The translations under genes and the position numbers were made by a program. The notes below the pieces were generated by a model. The model ran no database searches. It had not been told where the DNA came from and saw nothing but the letters and a program-made list of their open reading frames with translations. Positions 1 to 8,239 of a stretch of 37,624 nucleotides of DNA are shown here, one piece after another; within the stretch, counting starts at the first letter, position 1; every line of letters begins with the position of its first letter. This stretch comes from a virus: positions 1 through 37,624 of IMG/VR virus record IMGVR_UViG_3300034122_000469, one strand, 5' to 3'.

Positions 1-72
1 CGGCGGTTTTTGCTTCTAGCCTCCCCGGCGAGCTTGCCATGTTTTGCGTGTTTTTTAGCCACCGGGTGACGC

Positions 73-2169
73 TTGGTTCGCGCTGACCAAAAAGACCGAC
101 AGGACAAGGCGAAGGCTAGGTACGACGACATCAAGCGTCGGACGGGCGAACGCTCACGCCAAGTCGGTGCCGCCGGCCGTGACATCGGCAGCATTCCGCC
201 GGTCAAGGACGTCAAACGCCGTGACGCCTGCCGTGATTCGTTTCGCCAGTTCTGCGAAGTCTACGGTTCTGAGTCGTTCCCTCTGGCGTGGTCTGCTGAT
301 CACCTGACGGCGATTGCCAAGATTGAGGCTGCGGTGCTGCGTGGCGAACTGTTCGCTTTCGCCATGCCTCGTGGTTCAGGCAAGAGCACGCTGTCGATCT
401 GGGCCTGCCTGTGGGCGATGCTCTACGGTCATCGCTCGTTCGTGATGCTCGTGGGCAGTGACCAAGCGATTGCCTGCCAGATGCTCGACACGCTCAAGAG
501 TCACCTAGAGCAGAACGACCTGCTGGCTGAAGACTTCCCGGCGGCGTGCTATCCGGTGCGTGCGTTGGAGGGCATCACCGCTCGGGTGCGTGGTCAGACG
601 TGCGAAGGCGAGCCGACGCACATGGGATGGACCGCCGACAAGGTCACGTTGCCGTGGATCAAGGGTGCCGCCTCGGCTGGTGCGGCTGTGCGTGTCGCTG
701 GCATCACTGGGCGAATCCGTGGCATCAGCCACACTCGCCCAGACGGGAAGACGATCCGCCCCAATCTGTGCTTGATAGACGACCCGCAGACTGACGAGAG
801 CAGTGCAAGCCCGTCGCAGGTCGCCACCCGTGAACGCATCCTCTCGGGTGCCATCCTCGGTCTCGCCGGTCCCGGTGCGAAGATCGCCGGTTTGGCGACG
901 ATCACGGTGATTCGTCCCGACGACCTGGCTGACCGGCTGCTGGACCGGATGCGTCATCCGTCGTGGCAGGGCGAGCGTACGAAGCTGGTCTACGAGTGGC
1001 CGACGGCGGATGAACTGTGGGGGCAGTATTCCGAGATGCGTCGAGAGGGGCAGCGTAGCGGTGAAGGCACTGCGGCAGCTGACGCCTTCTATCGGGCGAA
1101 TCAGGCGACGATGGACGCCGGGTCTCGCGTGGCGTGGCCGGAGCGGAAACATGACGACGAACTGACGGCGATCCAACACGCATGGAATCTACGCATCGAC
1201 CGTGGTGAGTCGGCTTTCCAAGCGGAGTACCAAAACGCACCGCTCGCCGATGACATCTCGTCCGAGAAACTCGACAAGCGGGCGCTCGCCGCTCGGGCGT
1301 TGACGCTGTCTCGTGGGACTGTCCCACTTTCCCACCAGACGGTGACGGCGTTCATCGACGTGCAGGATCGGCTGCTCTACTGGCTGGTCGCATCGTGGGG
1401 CGATTCGTTTGGCGGTCACGTCGTCGCATACGGCACTTACCCTGACCAAGCCAGTACGTTCTTCGAGGCTAAGAACGCCAAAAAGACGTTGGCACTCTCT
1501 GCCAAGGGTGCCGGGTTCGAGGGTGCGTTATCCGCTGGCCTGGAGTCGCTGACGCAGATACTTCTCGGCAAGGATTGGATACGTGAGGACGACGTGCCAA
1601 TGCGTGTGCGTCAGGTGCTCATAGACGCCAACTGGGGGCAGTCTACGGAGACGGTGCGGACGTTCTGCCGGCGGTCCACGTTTGCGGCGATGCTGCTGCC
1701 GTCTCACGGCAAGGGCATCGGTGCGTCTGGCGGCTCGCTCACTGAGAAGAAGGGGCGAGGCGAGAAGATAGGTCTGAACTGGGTGATGAGGCAGACGGCG
1801 ACGAATCAACGATACGGCGTCTACGAGACGAACTTCTGGAAGACGTTCTCGGCGGCTCGGCTTCGTCTAGCGATGGGCGATCCAGAGGCTATCACGCTCC
1901 ACGCTGGCGAGCATGACATGCTGGTGGAGCATCTGACCAGCGAGTACCCGGTGCGGACCGAGGCACGCGGGCGAGTCGTGGACGAGTGGAAGCTAGACAA
2001 CCGGCGCGAGAATCACTGGTGGGACTGTCTTGTTGGGTCTGCTGTGGCGGCGTCGATTGCAGGCGTGCAACCAGTGGCGACCGAGGCGGGCGGACGCCAG
2101 CGGAAAAAGGTGACAATCCCGACGAATTCAAACGGGAAAAAGATCATTCAGGTAAAGCGTCTCAAATGA
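73..2169 (+). CDS. terL: Terminase large subunit (GpA-type)
   Basis: This is the ATP-driven DNA packaging motor and headful or cos nuclease that docks on the portal. The 698-residue protein has a Walker A motif PRGSGKST at residues 99-106 and a Walker B motif LCLIDD at 232-237. The C-terminal nuclease half carries acidic residues at conserved-looking places: D429 in AFIDVQ, D519 in VLIDAN and D651 in HWWDC. The length and the HWWDC ending fit the lambda GpA family. The start is a TTG at 73, the first possible start after an in-frame TGA at 67-69; GGGTGA upstream is a poor ribosome site, so the exact start is unsure. Its stop overlaps the next ATG (ATGA). No small terminase subunit is visible in the window. 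Confidence 0.95.
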   Translation: MVRADQKDRQDKAKARYDDIKRRTGERSRQVGAAGRDIGSIPPVKDVKRRDACRDSFRQFCEVYGSESFPLAWSADHLTAIAKIEAAVLRGELFAFAMPRGSGKSTLSIWACLWAMLYGHRSFVMLVGSDQAIACQMLDTLKSHLEQNDLLAEDFPAACYPVRALEGITARVRGQTCEGEPTHMGWTADKVTLPWIKGAASAGAAVRVAGITGRIRGISHTRPDGKTIRPNLCLIDDPQTDESSASPSQVATRERILSGAILGLAGPGAKIAGLATITVIRPDDLADRLLDRMRHPSWQGERTKLVYEWPTADELWGQYSEMRREGQRSGEGTAAADAFYRANQATMDAGSRVAWPERKHDDELTAIQHAWNLRIDRGESAFQAEYQNAPLADDISSEKLDKRALAARALTLSRGTVPLSHQTVTAFIDVQDRLLYWLVASWGDSFGGHVVAYGTYPDQASTFFEAKNAKKTLALSAKGAGFEGALSAGLESLTQILLGKDWIREDDVPMRVRQVLIDANWGQSTETVRTFCRRSTFAAMLLPSHGKGIGASGGSLTEKKGRGEKIGLNWVMRQTATNQRYGVYETNFWKTFSAARLRLAMGDPEAITLHAGEHDMLVEHLTSEYPVRTEARGRVVDEWKLDNRRENHWWDCLVGSAVAASIAGVQPVATEAGGRQRKKVTIPTNSNGKKIIQVKRLK

Positions 2170-2582
2170 ACCAGATCACGCTCACCACCATCGACGGTCT
2201 TGACCCCCGTGACATGCTCGCCATCCGCTCGCGGCTGACGAAGCAGGGCAGCGAGTTTCAGATTGAGGTTGCCCAGGTGCTTGAGGGTGACGCAAGCAGC
2301 TGCACGCCGGTCGCCGTCTGGCACGCTGATGGTGCGATGCTGGCTTGGGCGTGCTCGCACGTTTGGCGTGGCATGCAGACGCTTGAGCAGTACGTCGAGG
2401 AACGCTATCGGCAGACAGGCAAGGCGACGGCGTTGACTGCGTTCCTGCTTTCGTCGGGCGTCATCACTTCCGGCAAGCCGCTTGCAGTGTTCTCTCCGTA
2501 CACGGCAGACATCGCCAGAAAGCTAGGCGTGGCTGACGTCGTGCTCTTTGAGCGGCGCGGCTCTGAGTGGGTCGAAGTCTAA
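2166..2582 (+). CDS. GNAT-like acetyltransferase-fold protein
   Basis: This 138-residue protein starts at an ATG that overlaps the terminase stop. The central part, with WHADGAMLAWACSHVWRGMQ followed by TLEQYVEERYRQTGKATAL, resembles the GNAT core: a strand, then a short R-x-x-G-x-A pyrophosphate-binding-like loop (here RQTGKA). The C-terminal LAVFSPYTADIARKLG also fits a GNAT beta5-alpha region. The substrate is unknown. The location between terminase and head genes suggests a role linked to the virion or to modifying a host protein late in infection, but nothing in the sequence proves this. The fold call rests on pattern recognition only; it could be a catalytically dead relative. Confidence 0.6.
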   Translation: MNQITLTTIDGLDPRDMLAIRSRLTKQGSEFQIEVAQVLEGDASSCTPVAVWHADGAMLAWACSHVWRGMQTLEQYVEERYRQTGKATALTAFLLSSGVITSGKPLAVFSPYTADIARKLGVADVVLFERRGSEWVEV

Positions 2583-2623
2583 CGGCATACCCGGTCTGAC
2601 TCATGCGGTGCTTCCCGTAGCGT
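2583..2623 (+). promoter_or_regulatory. Late-type promoter, copy 1
   Basis: The block starts with CGGCATACCCGGTCT, which with one preceding A is a 16-base exact match to the block at 14510. It continues to a -35-like CTGACT (2596-2601), 16 bases of spacer and a -10-like TAGCGT (2618-2623). Seven bases later comes the ATG at 2631, so the transcript would be almost leaderless; the gene lacks a Shine-Dalgarno site. The distance from CCGGT to the end of the -10 is 33 bases, the same as in the copies at 14519 and 24785. Confidence 0.6.
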
Positions 2624-2630
2624 TGCTCGC

Positions 2631-2840
2631 ATGAGCGACGAACTACGCGCAAAGATTGCCGAGACGGCATCCGGTCCCAAGCGGGTCCGTACCGACGCAG
2701 GCGAAGTTGAGGCACAGGACGTCGCCTCAATGATTGAGGCTGACAAGTACCTGGCTGGCAAGAACGCAGCCACGGGCAGCGGCACGAACACGCGGCGTGG
2801 TCTGCGGTTCAATAAGCTCATTCCGCCAGGAACTATCTAG
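2631..2840 (+). CDS. Small head-tail connector-position protein
   Basis: This 69-residue protein lies directly between the terminase block and the portal, the place where lambda-like phages keep gpW-type or similar small head-completion proteins. It has the pattern DAGEVEAQDVASMIEADKYL followed by a basic stretch and ends in LRFNKLIPPGTI. It has no signal peptide or membrane segment. There is no Shine-Dalgarno site; the ATG is 7 bases after the proposed -10 box. The role is inferred from gene order and length, not from a recognised catalytic or binding motif. Confidence 0.7.
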   Translation: MSDELRAKIAETASGPKRVRTDAGEVEAQDVASMIEADKYLAGKNAATGSGTNTRRGLRFNKLIPPGTI

Positions 2841-2841
2841 C

Positions 2842-4290
2842 GTGGGACTGCTAGGCAACCTGTTCTCTCGTGGCAACAGGCCGCAGCCGGCGGCGGTGCC
2901 CGTGCGTGTCCGTGCAAAGTTCGACGCTGCCGAGAGCCAAGACGACCGGCGGCACTGGGCAAACGCTGACGCCTTCGCTGCGGATGCGGCACTCTCGCCG
3001 ATGAAGCGGCGCGAGATGCGGAACCGTGCTCGCTACGAGCGTGCCAATAACTCGTGGCTCGCTGGCATCTCGTCCACGCTCGCCAATGACTTGGTCGGCA
3101 CAGGCCCGCGTCTTCAGTTGCAGTTTGGCGACGACGAAAGCGCACGTGCAATCGAAAAGCTGTTCTTCGACTGGGGCTGGCAGATCGACCTTCCGGCGAA
3201 GCTGCGGACGATGCGAGAGGCTTTGGTCGTGGACGGCGAAGCGTTCTCGCTGATGATTTCCAATCCTCGCCTGCCTGGCGTTCAGCTTGACCTGCGGCTT
3301 GTGGAAGCCGAGATGGTCGCCACGCCTACGGAACTGATGAGCGAGACGATCACGCCAGACGGCTCGACTGTTGACGGCATGGAGTTTGACTCCGTCGGCA
3401 ACGTCGTTGCCTACCAAGTTCTCAACTTCCATCCCGGCAGCAATTTCCGCGTCAACACTTTGCAATTCCAGCGCGTGCCTGCTGCCCAGATGGTGCATTG
3501 GTTCCGGCCTATCCGGCCCGGTCAACACCGTGGGTATCCAGAGGTGGCACCGGCTCTGAGGTTGTTTGGTCAGCTTCGCCGCTACACCGAGGCGGTTGTG
3601 GCTGCGGCTGAGACTGCCGCCGACTTCGCGGGCTTCCTGCGGACGAACTCGCCTGCCGCCGAGATTGACGAGGTCGAAGCGTTCGCCGAGATGCCGATTG
3701 AGAAGCGCACGATGGTCACGCTGCCAGACGGCTGGACGTTCGAGCAGCTGAAGGCAGAGCAGCCTACGACGCAGTTCCCGTCGTTCGTGCGTCAGATTCT
3801 CGGCGAGCTGGGGCGCTGCATGAATCTGCCGTTCAACGTCTGTGCTCTCGACTCGTCGTCATACAACTATGCGAGCGGTCGCATGGACCACCAAATCTAC
3901 GCGACGACTCAGCGGGTCATGCGTGACGATCTTGAGCGTGTGATGCTCGACCGTCTGCTTGCGGCTTGGGTCAACGAAGCCACGCTTGCGGGTGTGCTGC
4001 CGGAAGGCGTGCCGCCGTTCAGCGAGTGGGATTGGTCGTGGCAGTGGGATGGCAAAGAGCACGTTGACCCATCCAAGGAAGCAAACGCTGCCGAGACTCG
4101 GCTGCGGACGCACACGACCACGCTGGCGGCTGAGTACGCCAAGGCTGGCAAGCAGTGGGATGTCGAACTGCGTCAGCGTGCCGCCGAGGTGGCGATGATG
4201 AAGGAACTCAACCTATTCGTTGATTTCACGCCGGAAACGAATTACGGCGGGACGCTCGACGAGAACGGCGAACCAATGGGGGCGCGATGA
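2842..4290 (+). CDS. Portal protein (lambda gpB family)
   Basis: The portal forms the dodecameric ring at the capsid vertex through which DNA is packaged and released. The N-terminus has the typical series RAKFDAAESQDDRRHWANAD, then NRARYERANNSWLAGI and TLANDLVGTGPRLQ, which marks the lambda-type phage_portal_2 family. The 482-residue length is normal. The GTG at 2842 is chosen because it lies one base after the stop of the previous gene and gives the usual N-terminus beginning MGLLGNLFSR; a longer reading to 2734 would overlap the preceding gene by over 100 bases. The stop overlaps the next ATG (ATGA at 4287), indicating coupled translation. Confidence 0.95.
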   Translation: MGLLGNLFSRGNRPQPAAVPVRVRAKFDAAESQDDRRHWANADAFAADAALSPMKRREMRNRARYERANNSWLAGISSTLANDLVGTGPRLQLQFGDDESARAIEKLFFDWGWQIDLPAKLRTMREALVVDGEAFSLMISNPRLPGVQLDLRLVEAEMVATPTELMSETITPDGSTVDGMEFDSVGNVVAYQVLNFHPGSNFRVNTLQFQRVPAAQMVHWFRPIRPGQHRGYPEVAPALRLFGQLRRYTEAVVAAAETAADFAGFLRTNSPAAEIDEVEAFAEMPIEKRTMVTLPDGWTFEQLKAEQPTTQFPSFVRQILGELGRCMNLPFNVCALDSSSYNYASGRMDHQIYATTQRVMRDDLERVMLDRLLAAWVNEATLAGVLPEGVPPFSEWDWSWQWDGKEHVDPSKEANAAETRLRTHTTTLAAEYAKAGKQWDVELRQRAAEVAMMKELNLFVDFTPETNYGGTLDENGEPMGAR

Positions 4291-6119
4291 ACGCAATCAA
4301 GTTGGATTCTGGCGTCACGTTTCTGCAAGCCGCCGACGGCGATTCGGCACCGGCTGGCAAGAAGTTTCGCATCGTCGCCTACACGGGTGCTCCTATCCGT
4401 CAGGGCTGGAGCCGTGAGCCGGTCGTGATCGACATGGCTGGCATGCAGCTGCCGGCGACTGTGCCGGTTGTCGTCGGTCACGACTACGCACTTGGCTCCA
4501 TCGTCGGGCAGGGTCGCCCGTTTATCGAAGCCGGGCAGATCATCGTTGAAGGCGAGATCCTGGCCGACAACGAGAACGCACGGCAGGTCGCCGCTCTTGG
4601 TGCCGCTGGCTACCAGTTCCAAGCGAGCGTAGGTGCCGATGTTCGCAGGCACCAGAAGATCGACGCCGAAGGCGTCACCACCGTCAACGGCACTGCCCAT
4701 ATCGGGCCAGTGCGAGTCGTCAAAGCCTCATCGCTGCGTGAGGTTTCGTTCGTCACCTTGGGCGCTGATGCAGCTACCAGCGTCGCCATTGCCGCCGAAG
4801 AGGTGGCAGAGGAGTCAGTCATGGCGGACCACGCCAGCGAGAAGCCTGCCGACGTCGTCGAGACGCCGGTGGAAGTCACGGCGAGCGTCGCCGTGGTGGC
4901 CGAGAACGAAGTCAAGCAGGACGCCAACGAGGCTCTCCTGGCTCGGCTCGCAACCTACGAAAAGAAAGTTTCCGACATGGAAAAGCTGATCGCCACCCGC
5001 GACGAGCGTCCTGCGGCTCCTGCCGTTCACATGGCGCAGCCGACCGCTCGCACGCCCGAAGTCATCGAGGCAGCGTTCGCCCTCCAAGGCGGCCTGCCGA
5101 ATGTCGAGAAGCAGTACGACGCCAAGACCCTCGAAGCCGCTGGCAAGATCCAGCGGACCACGAGCCTCGGCGAAGTGCTGCTCTCGGCTGCTGAGGAAGG
5201 CGGCTACGTCGGTCCTCGCCGTGTGTCGGCTGCAACGCTGCGTCCGATCCTCGCTGCTGCGTGGGCGACCCACAGCATCAGCGGCATCCTGTCGAGCACC
5301 GTGAACAAGTTCCTCCTCGCTGGCTTCAACGGCGTTGAGAGCTCGTGGCGGTCGATCTCGTCTGTGCGAAGCGTGAACGATTTCCGCAGTGTCACGAGCT
5401 ACCGGCTCAACGGCGGGATGAAGTTCCAGAAGGTCGCCAACGGCGGCGAGATCAAGAACTCTGGCTTCAGCGATGAGAGCCGGACGATCTCGGCGGAGAC
5501 CTACGGCATCATGACCAGCGTCACTCGCACTGACCTGATCAACGATGACCTCGGTGCCCTGACTGCCGCGCCTCAGCGGTTGGGTCGTGGCGGCGCTCTT
5601 GCTCTGAACGATCTGTTCTGGGCTTCGTTCCAAGACGATTCGACGTTCTTCACCACGGGTCGTGGCAACAAGAAGAACACCGCCGGTGCTCTCTCCCTCG
5701 CGAACCTCAAGGCCATTGCCACGATGTTCCGCAAGCTGAAAGACCCGGACGGCAACCCGGTTGCTGTCGATCCCCGCGTGCTGCTCGTTCCGGCTGATCT
5801 GGAACTCGCTGCGGCTGAGATCATGGGCTCGTCGCTCTTGGTCGGCGGTTCGTCCGCTGCCCCGGATCGCAACGTGCTCGCCGGTCGGTATCAGGTCGTC
5901 TCGACAAGCTACCTGTCGAGTGCCGAGGACTACTACCTGCTTGCGTCTCCGGCTGATCTGCCGGTGATGGAAGTGGCTTTCCTCAACGGCGTCCAGTCCC
6001 CCATCGTTGAGACGGCGGAAGCCAATTTCAACGTCTTGGGTGTCGAGATGCGGGGTTACTTCGACGTAGGTGTGGCGAAGGCCGAATACCTCGCCGGCGT
6101 GAAGGCTGACGCTTCGTGA
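4287..6119 (+). CDS. Prohead protease / scaffold / major capsid polyprotein
   Basis: One 610-residue polypeptide appears to hold three functions. Residues about 25-170 look like a prohead protease: VVVGHDYALGSIVG with candidate catalytic H65, YQFQASVGAD with candidate S114, then SLREVSFVTLGAD. Residues about 170-250 are charged, with a coiled-coil-like run from 210 to 237, resembling a scaffolding (delta) domain. Residues 255-610 are an HK97-fold major capsid protein, with NDLFWASFQDD and a C-terminal MEVAFLNGVQSPIVE. The protease would cut itself and the linker away during head maturation. Protease-capsid fusions are known in other phages. The long linker and single frame are intact, with no frameshift. 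Confidence 0.92.
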   Translation: MNAIKLDSGVTFLQAADGDSAPAGKKFRIVAYTGAPIRQGWSREPVVIDMAGMQLPATVPVVVGHDYALGSIVGQGRPFIEAGQIIVEGEILADNENARQVAALGAAGYQFQASVGADVRRHQKIDAEGVTTVNGTAHIGPVRVVKASSLREVSFVTLGADAATSVAIAAEEVAEESVMADHASEKPADVVETPVEVTASVAVVAENEVKQDANEALLARLATYEKKVSDMEKLIATRDERPAAPAVHMAQPTARTPEVIEAAFALQGGLPNVEKQYDAKTLEAAGKIQRTTSLGEVLLSAAEEGGYVGPRRVSAATLRPILAAAWATHSISGILSSTVNKFLLAGFNGVESSWRSISSVRSVNDFRSVTSYRLNGGMKFQKVANGGEIKNSGFSDESRTISAETYGIMTSVTRTDLINDDLGALTAAPQRLGRGGALALNDLFWASFQDDSTFFTTGRGNKKNTAGALSLANLKAIATMFRKLKDPDGNPVAVDPRVLLVPADLELAAAEIMGSSLLVGGSSAAPDRNVLAGRYQVVSTSYLSSAEDYYLLASPADLPVMEVAFLNGVQSPIVETAEANFNVLGVEMRGYFDVGVAKAEYLAGVKADAS

Positions 6120-6134
6120 TCTGACAAACCGTGA

Positions 6135-6166
6135 CCGCCGGGCGGGAGCCTAAGCCCGCCCGGCGG
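6135..6166 (+). terminator. Hairpin after the capsid gene
   Basis: A perfect 12-bp stem, CCGCCGGGCGGG paired with CCCGCCCGGCGG, with an 8-base loop, starts 15 bases after the capsid stop. There is no T-run behind it, so it may be a weak terminator, a processing site or an mRNA stabiliser that keeps capsid mRNA levels high. Confidence 0.65.
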
Positions 6167-6210
6167 CATGATTCCAAACAAACCCATTTCCCAGAAAGTA
6201 GGTGATCCTA

Positions 6211-6534
6211 ATGGCTTCTTATTCTCAGGCTGGCTGTCTGATCGACTACACGCCTTCGGCTGCTGTTGCCGCTGGCGATGTCGTCCTTCTCGCTGATCTC
6301 GTGACCGTGGCCCCTCGTGCAATCGCCGCCAACGCGCTGGGTGCGGTGTCGGTTGATGGCGTGTGGAGCATCGCCAAGGCTTCGGGCGCTGTCTCGCAGG
6401 GTGCGCTCCTTTACTGGGACGCCACCAACAGCGTCGTCACCACCACTGCCAGCACGCACAAGCGGGCTGGCAAGGCCGCTGCTGCGGCTGCGTCGGGCGA
6501 TGCGTCGGTGATGGTCATCCTCAACGTCGGTTGA
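6211..6534 (+). CDS. Capsid cement / decoration protein (DUF2190-like)
   Basis: This 107-residue protein directly follows the capsid gene. It has the DUF2190 pattern of an N-terminal C-L-I-D-Y-T-P-S segment, AAGDVVLLADLVTVA, then SGAVSQGALLYWDATNSVVT and a final V-M-V-I-L-N strand. Such proteins bind the outside of the HK97-type shell and stabilise it. The ATG at 6211 is preferred over the upstream GTG at 6202 because the sequence AGTAGGTGA ends 6 bases before it as a ribosome site. Confidence 0.85.
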   Translation: MASYSQAGCLIDYTPSAAVAAGDVVLLADLVTVAPRAIAANALGAVSVDGVWSIAKASGAVSQGALLYWDATNSVVTTTASTHKRAGKAAAAAASGDASVMVILNVG

Positions 6535-6548
6535 TTCCCGTCCCACTG

Positions 6549-6598
6549 CAAGCCGCCGGCGGCAGCGTTTCATCCTTTCCGCGCCGCCGGCGGTCTTG
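6549..6598 (+). terminator. Hairpin after the cement protein gene
   Basis: CAAG plus the 10-bp block CCGCCGGCGG (6553-6562) pairs with a second CCGCCGGCGG (6584-6593) and CTTG after one bulged T. The loop is 21 bases. It lies between the cement protein stop and the next ATG. It has only a short T-containing tail, so termination may be partial. Confidence 0.55.
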
Positions 6599-6613
6599 TG
6601 GTTAGAGGTGCCT

Positions 6614-7303
6614 ATGTCCGATCTACTCGCCAGCGGTGCAGCGTGGCTCGCCGGTCAGTTGTCGGCGAGCGCGTCGCGGTCTGTCCGCTACTCTCGCGGG
6701 GCTGACTACGGCACAGTCAGTGCCACGATTGGCACAAGCCGCTTTGAGTCGCAGGGCACTTCCGGCGTGATAGAGCAGTGGGAGTCGCGTGACTTCGTCA
6801 TCAAGGCGGGCACTCTTCCGTTTGGCGAGCCGCTGCGGCATGACAAGATCGTTGACACGATCAACGGCGTTGACATCACGTATGAGGTGACGAGCCCGCG
6901 TGGCGTCCCGGTGTTTCATTACGGCGACGCATTCCGGCAGACGGTGCGTGTTCACACGATTGCCACTGCCGAGGCGGCACAGGTCGCTCCGACGCTCAGG
7001 CGTCGCTTCTGGGGTTCGTTTGCTGCGACGACCATCACTGACGCTCAGATCGTCGCCAGCCTCGCTAATGACCTGGGAGGCTCTCGGGCACAGTCGAGGA
7101 CGATCACCGCACACACTGCGTATATCTACGTCGTCTTGCCGACGAGTTTCGGCGTACCGACGTTTGCCGTCAGCGGCTTGACGTCGTCTGCCTGGGAGAC
7201 GACGACACGGACGATCACGTTTGCTGGGCAGGCTGCGGCAAGCTACGGCATTCACCGCACAACGTATCCGATCACTGGCACCGTCAATCTCGTGGTGACA
7301 TGA
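6614..7303 (+). CDS. Head-tail joining protein (FII-like) with extra C-terminal domain
   Basis: The first ~120 of 229 residues match the layout of small FII-like head-tail joining proteins: WLAGQLSASASRSVRYSRGAD, then a beta-rich core with DFVIKAGTL and GDAFRQTVRVHT at its end. Such proteins normally stop there. Here the chain continues for ~110 residues that look like a domain common in tail fibre and baseplate proteins, with AYIYVVLPTSFGVPTFAV and a closing GTVNLVV strand. The start at ATG 6614 has AGAGGTG as a ribosome site; an in-frame GTG at 6596 would add six residues. Function of the first part is inferred from family pattern and position; the second part may display an exposed appendage at the neck. 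Confidence 0.7.
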   Translation: MSDLLASGAAWLAGQLSASASRSVRYSRGADYGTVSATIGTSRFESQGTSGVIEQWESRDFVIKAGTLPFGEPLRHDKIVDTINGVDITYEVTSPRGVPVFHYGDAFRQTVRVHTIATAEAAQVAPTLRRRFWGSFAATTITDAQIVASLANDLGGSRAQSRTITAHTAYIYVVLPTSFGVPTFAVSGLTSSAWETTTRTITFAGQAAASYGIHRTTYPITGTVNLVVT

Positions 7304-7306
7304 CGT

Positions 7307-7585
7307 ATGTCAAGCATCAAGGGCACCAACGTACTCGCGCCGGTCGTGCCATTCGACACGACAGATACGCACGCATCGCACGAGGCTCTGTACGGCAAGG
7401 GCGGCTACCGCAGCGTGGCAGACGTAGCCGAGAGAGACGCAATCCCGGCTCTGAGGCGAGAGGCGGGCATGCTGGTCTGGGTGATCGACACACAGAAGGC
7501 GTGGCGGCTCAACGCAAACCTGACCACATGGACTGAAGTCACCGCAATTAACGAACCACAACTCTTAGACGGGGGCAACTACTGA
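7307..7585 (+). CDS. Small virion-associated protein
   Basis: The 92-residue protein contains GGYRSVADVAERDAIPALRR followed by EAGMLVWVIDTQKAWRL, a short motif often found in phage structural proteins ahead of tail fibre genes. It has no membrane segment. It begins three bases after the upstream gene and is followed after one base by the next one, so it is surely part of the same operon. A longer reading of another frame at 7300 was not chosen, as its product is highly basic and lacks family features. The precise role is unknown. Confidence 0.75.
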   Translation: MSSIKGTNVLAPVVPFDTTDTHASHEALYGKGGYRSVADVAERDAIPALRREAGMLVWVIDTQKAWRLNANLTTWTEVTAINEPQLLDGGNY

Positions 7586-7586
7586 C

Positions 7587-8180
7587 ATGGCGAACACCAT
7601 TCGCATCAAGCGGTCCACAGGATCGGCGGCACCGACGACGCTGCAAAACGCAGAGCTTTCCTATAGCGAAGGCGTGGCCGGCGGCGGCACGCTGTTCATT
7701 GGCGTTGGCACGGGCGGTGCTGGTGGGTCTGCCACCAGCGTCATCGCAATCGGTGGGCCGTCAGTGTATGCGTCCAAAAGCTACGTGGACTCTGCGATTA
7801 GCAATGCCAACCTGTCGAACTACCTGACCACGTCTGCCGCTGCATCGACCTACCTTTCACAAGCAACGGCGGCCAGCACATATGCAACCCAGAGCAGCGT
7901 AAGCACGGCGATCTCCAACGTGATCAATGCCGCCCCGGCGGCTCTCGACACGCTCAAGGAGCTGGCCGACGCTCTCGGGTCGGATGCTGCGTTTTCTACG
8001 ACAGTGACAACGTCCATTTCCGGCAAGCTCGCAAAGGCGAGCAATCTGTCGGACGTGGCCGATGTGTCTGCGGCTCGTACGAACCTTGGGCTTGGCAGCA
8101 TGGCAACGCAGTCGGCAGGCAATGTGGCGATCACTGGCGGCTCAATTGACAACGTGACGCTTGACGGCGGCACGTACTGA
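7587..8180 (+). CDS. Tail fibre protein with Mtd-N-like head
   Basis: The 197-residue protein starts with NTIRIKRSTGSAAPTTLQNA followed by ELSYSEG and LFIGVG, the pattern of the N-terminal domain of major tropism determinant (Mtd) and similar fibre proteins, which anchors the fibre. Residues about 60-120 are Ala/Ser/Thr-rich repeats typical of trimeric shafts. INAAPAALDTLKELADALG is a motif shared by many phage fibres, and the tail NLGLGSMATQ-GGSIDNVTLDGG resembles fibre tip folds. No variable repeat or reverse transcriptase of a diversity-generating system is present nearby. Confidence 0.75.
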   Translation: MANTIRIKRSTGSAAPTTLQNAELSYSEGVAGGGTLFIGVGTGGAGGSATSVIAIGGPSVYASKSYVDSAISNANLSNYLTTSAAASTYLSQATAASTYATQSSVSTAISNVINAAPAALDTLKELADALGSDAAFSTTVTTSISGKLAKASNLSDVADVSAARTNLGLGSMATQSAGNVAITGGSIDNVTLDGGTY

Positions 8181-8239
8181 CCGAGCCGGTCTGAAAACAA
8201 GAACATCCGGCAACAATGCCGCAACGAAGGACGTGACGC

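Noticed and set aside
4815-5633. Long minus-strand open frame (272 codons) opposite the capsid gene
   Set aside because: It lies fully inside the capsid coding region, has a composition expected of the antisense of GC-rich coding DNA and no recognisable domain.
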